Below, one piece after another: positions 63,660-64,000 of a stretch of DNA of 64,000 bases. The first letter of the stretch is position 1. The number at the start of each line of letters is the position of its first letter. Source of the DNA: Companilactobacillus jidongensis (GTDB lineage: Bacteria > Bacillota > Bacilli > Lactobacillales > Lactobacillaceae); the NCBI RefSeq assembly GCF_003946575.1, contig NZ_RHOP01000016.1, forward strand, positions 1 through 64,000. Reading direction: 5' to 3'. A program made the translations under genes and the position numbers. The notes beneath the pieces were generated by a model. It was not told where the DNA came from. It saw only the letters and a program-made list of their open reading frames with translations, and made no database searches.

Positions 63660-64000
63660 TTATTGTTGATTAGGATTCAAAGTACTTAACACTTGTTCAT
63701 AAGCAGTTTCATACTTTTGAACATCTCCGGCACCCATGAAGATAATAACAGCATTATGGTAATCCAATAATGGGGACATATCTTCTAGTGTAAGAACTTG
63801 TCCACCCTTATGAATCTTGTCACCTAAGTCTTTACTTGTGATATCTCCGTGTTTTTCACGAATTGAACCAAAGATATTTGTTAAGTAAACTTCATCAGCA
63901 AGATCCAATGACTTAGCAAAGTCGTCCATTAGAGCAAGTGTTCTAGTGTATGTGTGTGGTTGGAAAACAGCAATAACTTCGCGATCAGGATATTTTTGTC
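63660..64000 (-). CDS. murC: UDP-N-acetylmuramate--L-alanine ligase, C-terminal part
   Basis: The frame is open to the window edge, so the 5' part is outside. About 113 C-terminal residues are seen, starting [20 protein letters not shown], with FQPHTYTRT typical of MurC, and [11 protein letters not shown] near the end. It ligates L-alanine to UDP-MurNAc in peptidoglycan precursor synthesis. An ORF starting at ATG 63929 would miss this and is only part of the gene. Confidence 0.93.
   Translation of the reverse strand, partial: QKYPDREVIAVFQPHTYTRTLALMDDFAKSLDLADEVYLTNIFGSIREKHGDITSKDLGDKIHKGGQVLTLEDMSPLLDYHNAVIIFMGAGDVQKYETAYEQVLSTLNPNQQ

Noticed and set aside
1-64000. CRISPR array, insertion sequence, prophage or integrase
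   Set aside because: No regular direct repeats with spacers, no transposase or phage genes, and no inverted-repeat ends were seen on either strand.

Overview
The window looks like a chromosomal stretch of a low-GC Gram-positive bacterium of the Lactobacillaceae, possibly Companilactobacillus-like (an impression from protein sequence, not a tested placement). Reasons are the AT-rich sequence, Firmicutes-specific genes (dnaB-dnaI, Prp with N-terminally extended L27, T-box leaders, PASTA kinase, yqeGHK cluster, DUF3042) and an L33 with half a zinc ribbon. Most genes lie on the minus strand. Nearly everything is core housekeeping, with a small accessory stretch at about 19.7-24.5 kb.

Layout: 0-9.8 kb is a minus-strand run priA-fmt-rsmB-stp-prkC-rsgA-rpe-thiN (primosome, initiator tRNA formylation, rRNA methylation, PASTA kinase and phosphatase, ribosome assembly). 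9.8-10.7 kb holds gmk-rpoZ. At 10.8 kb a plus-strand 107-residue ORF starts from a promoter containing a perfect LexA box and runs convergently into recN. 11.2-18.5 kb is efp-asp23-nusB, then folD-xseA-xseB-ispA-tlyA-recN. 18.6-19.6 kb is rplU-prp-rpmA. 19.7-23.2 kb has a large membrane protein, a small membrane protein and a type-B carboxylesterase. 23.3-24.5 kb packs a 63-residue basic ORF, a 42-residue ORF, tRNA-Arg(UCU) and a second LexA-box gene of 89 residues. 24.5-30 kb has miaA-ynbB, a DUF3042 gene, fau-rhomboid-yqgQ-glcK-rhodanese and rpmG. 30-38 kb has a class B PBP, a HesB/YneR-like gene, greA, mltG and T-box-controlled pheST. 38-44 kb has an rRNA methyltransferase, acyP, yidC, an ArlRS-like two-component system and gnd. 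44-50 kb is yqeG-yqeH-yhbY-nadD-yqeK-rsfS-yqeM-tmcAL-yceD, in which yqeM is interrupted by an in-frame amber codon. 50-51.4 kb is infC-rpmI-rplT behind an attenuator-type leader. 51.4-60.6 kb is polA-fpg-coaE-nrdR-dnaB-dnaI, then T-box-controlled thrS. 60.7-63.5 kb has two MFS exporters, and the window ends inside murC.

The most interesting signal is a pair of small, uncharacterised genes, 13.6 kb apart and on opposite strands, with the same promoter design: TTGCTT, three bases, the 14-bp palindrome CGAAC-N4-GTTCG, then TATAAT directly abutting. This predicts tight LexA repression and suggests two members of the SOS regulon whose products are not recognised DNA-repair enzymes. Other notable points are the amber codon in yqeM, an AUA start for infC, an ArlS-like kinase that has almost no extracellular sensor, and a rhodanese-fold protein without its catalytic cysteine. 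No CRISPR array, insertion sequence or prophage was seen. All family assignments come from reading motifs, with no database search.
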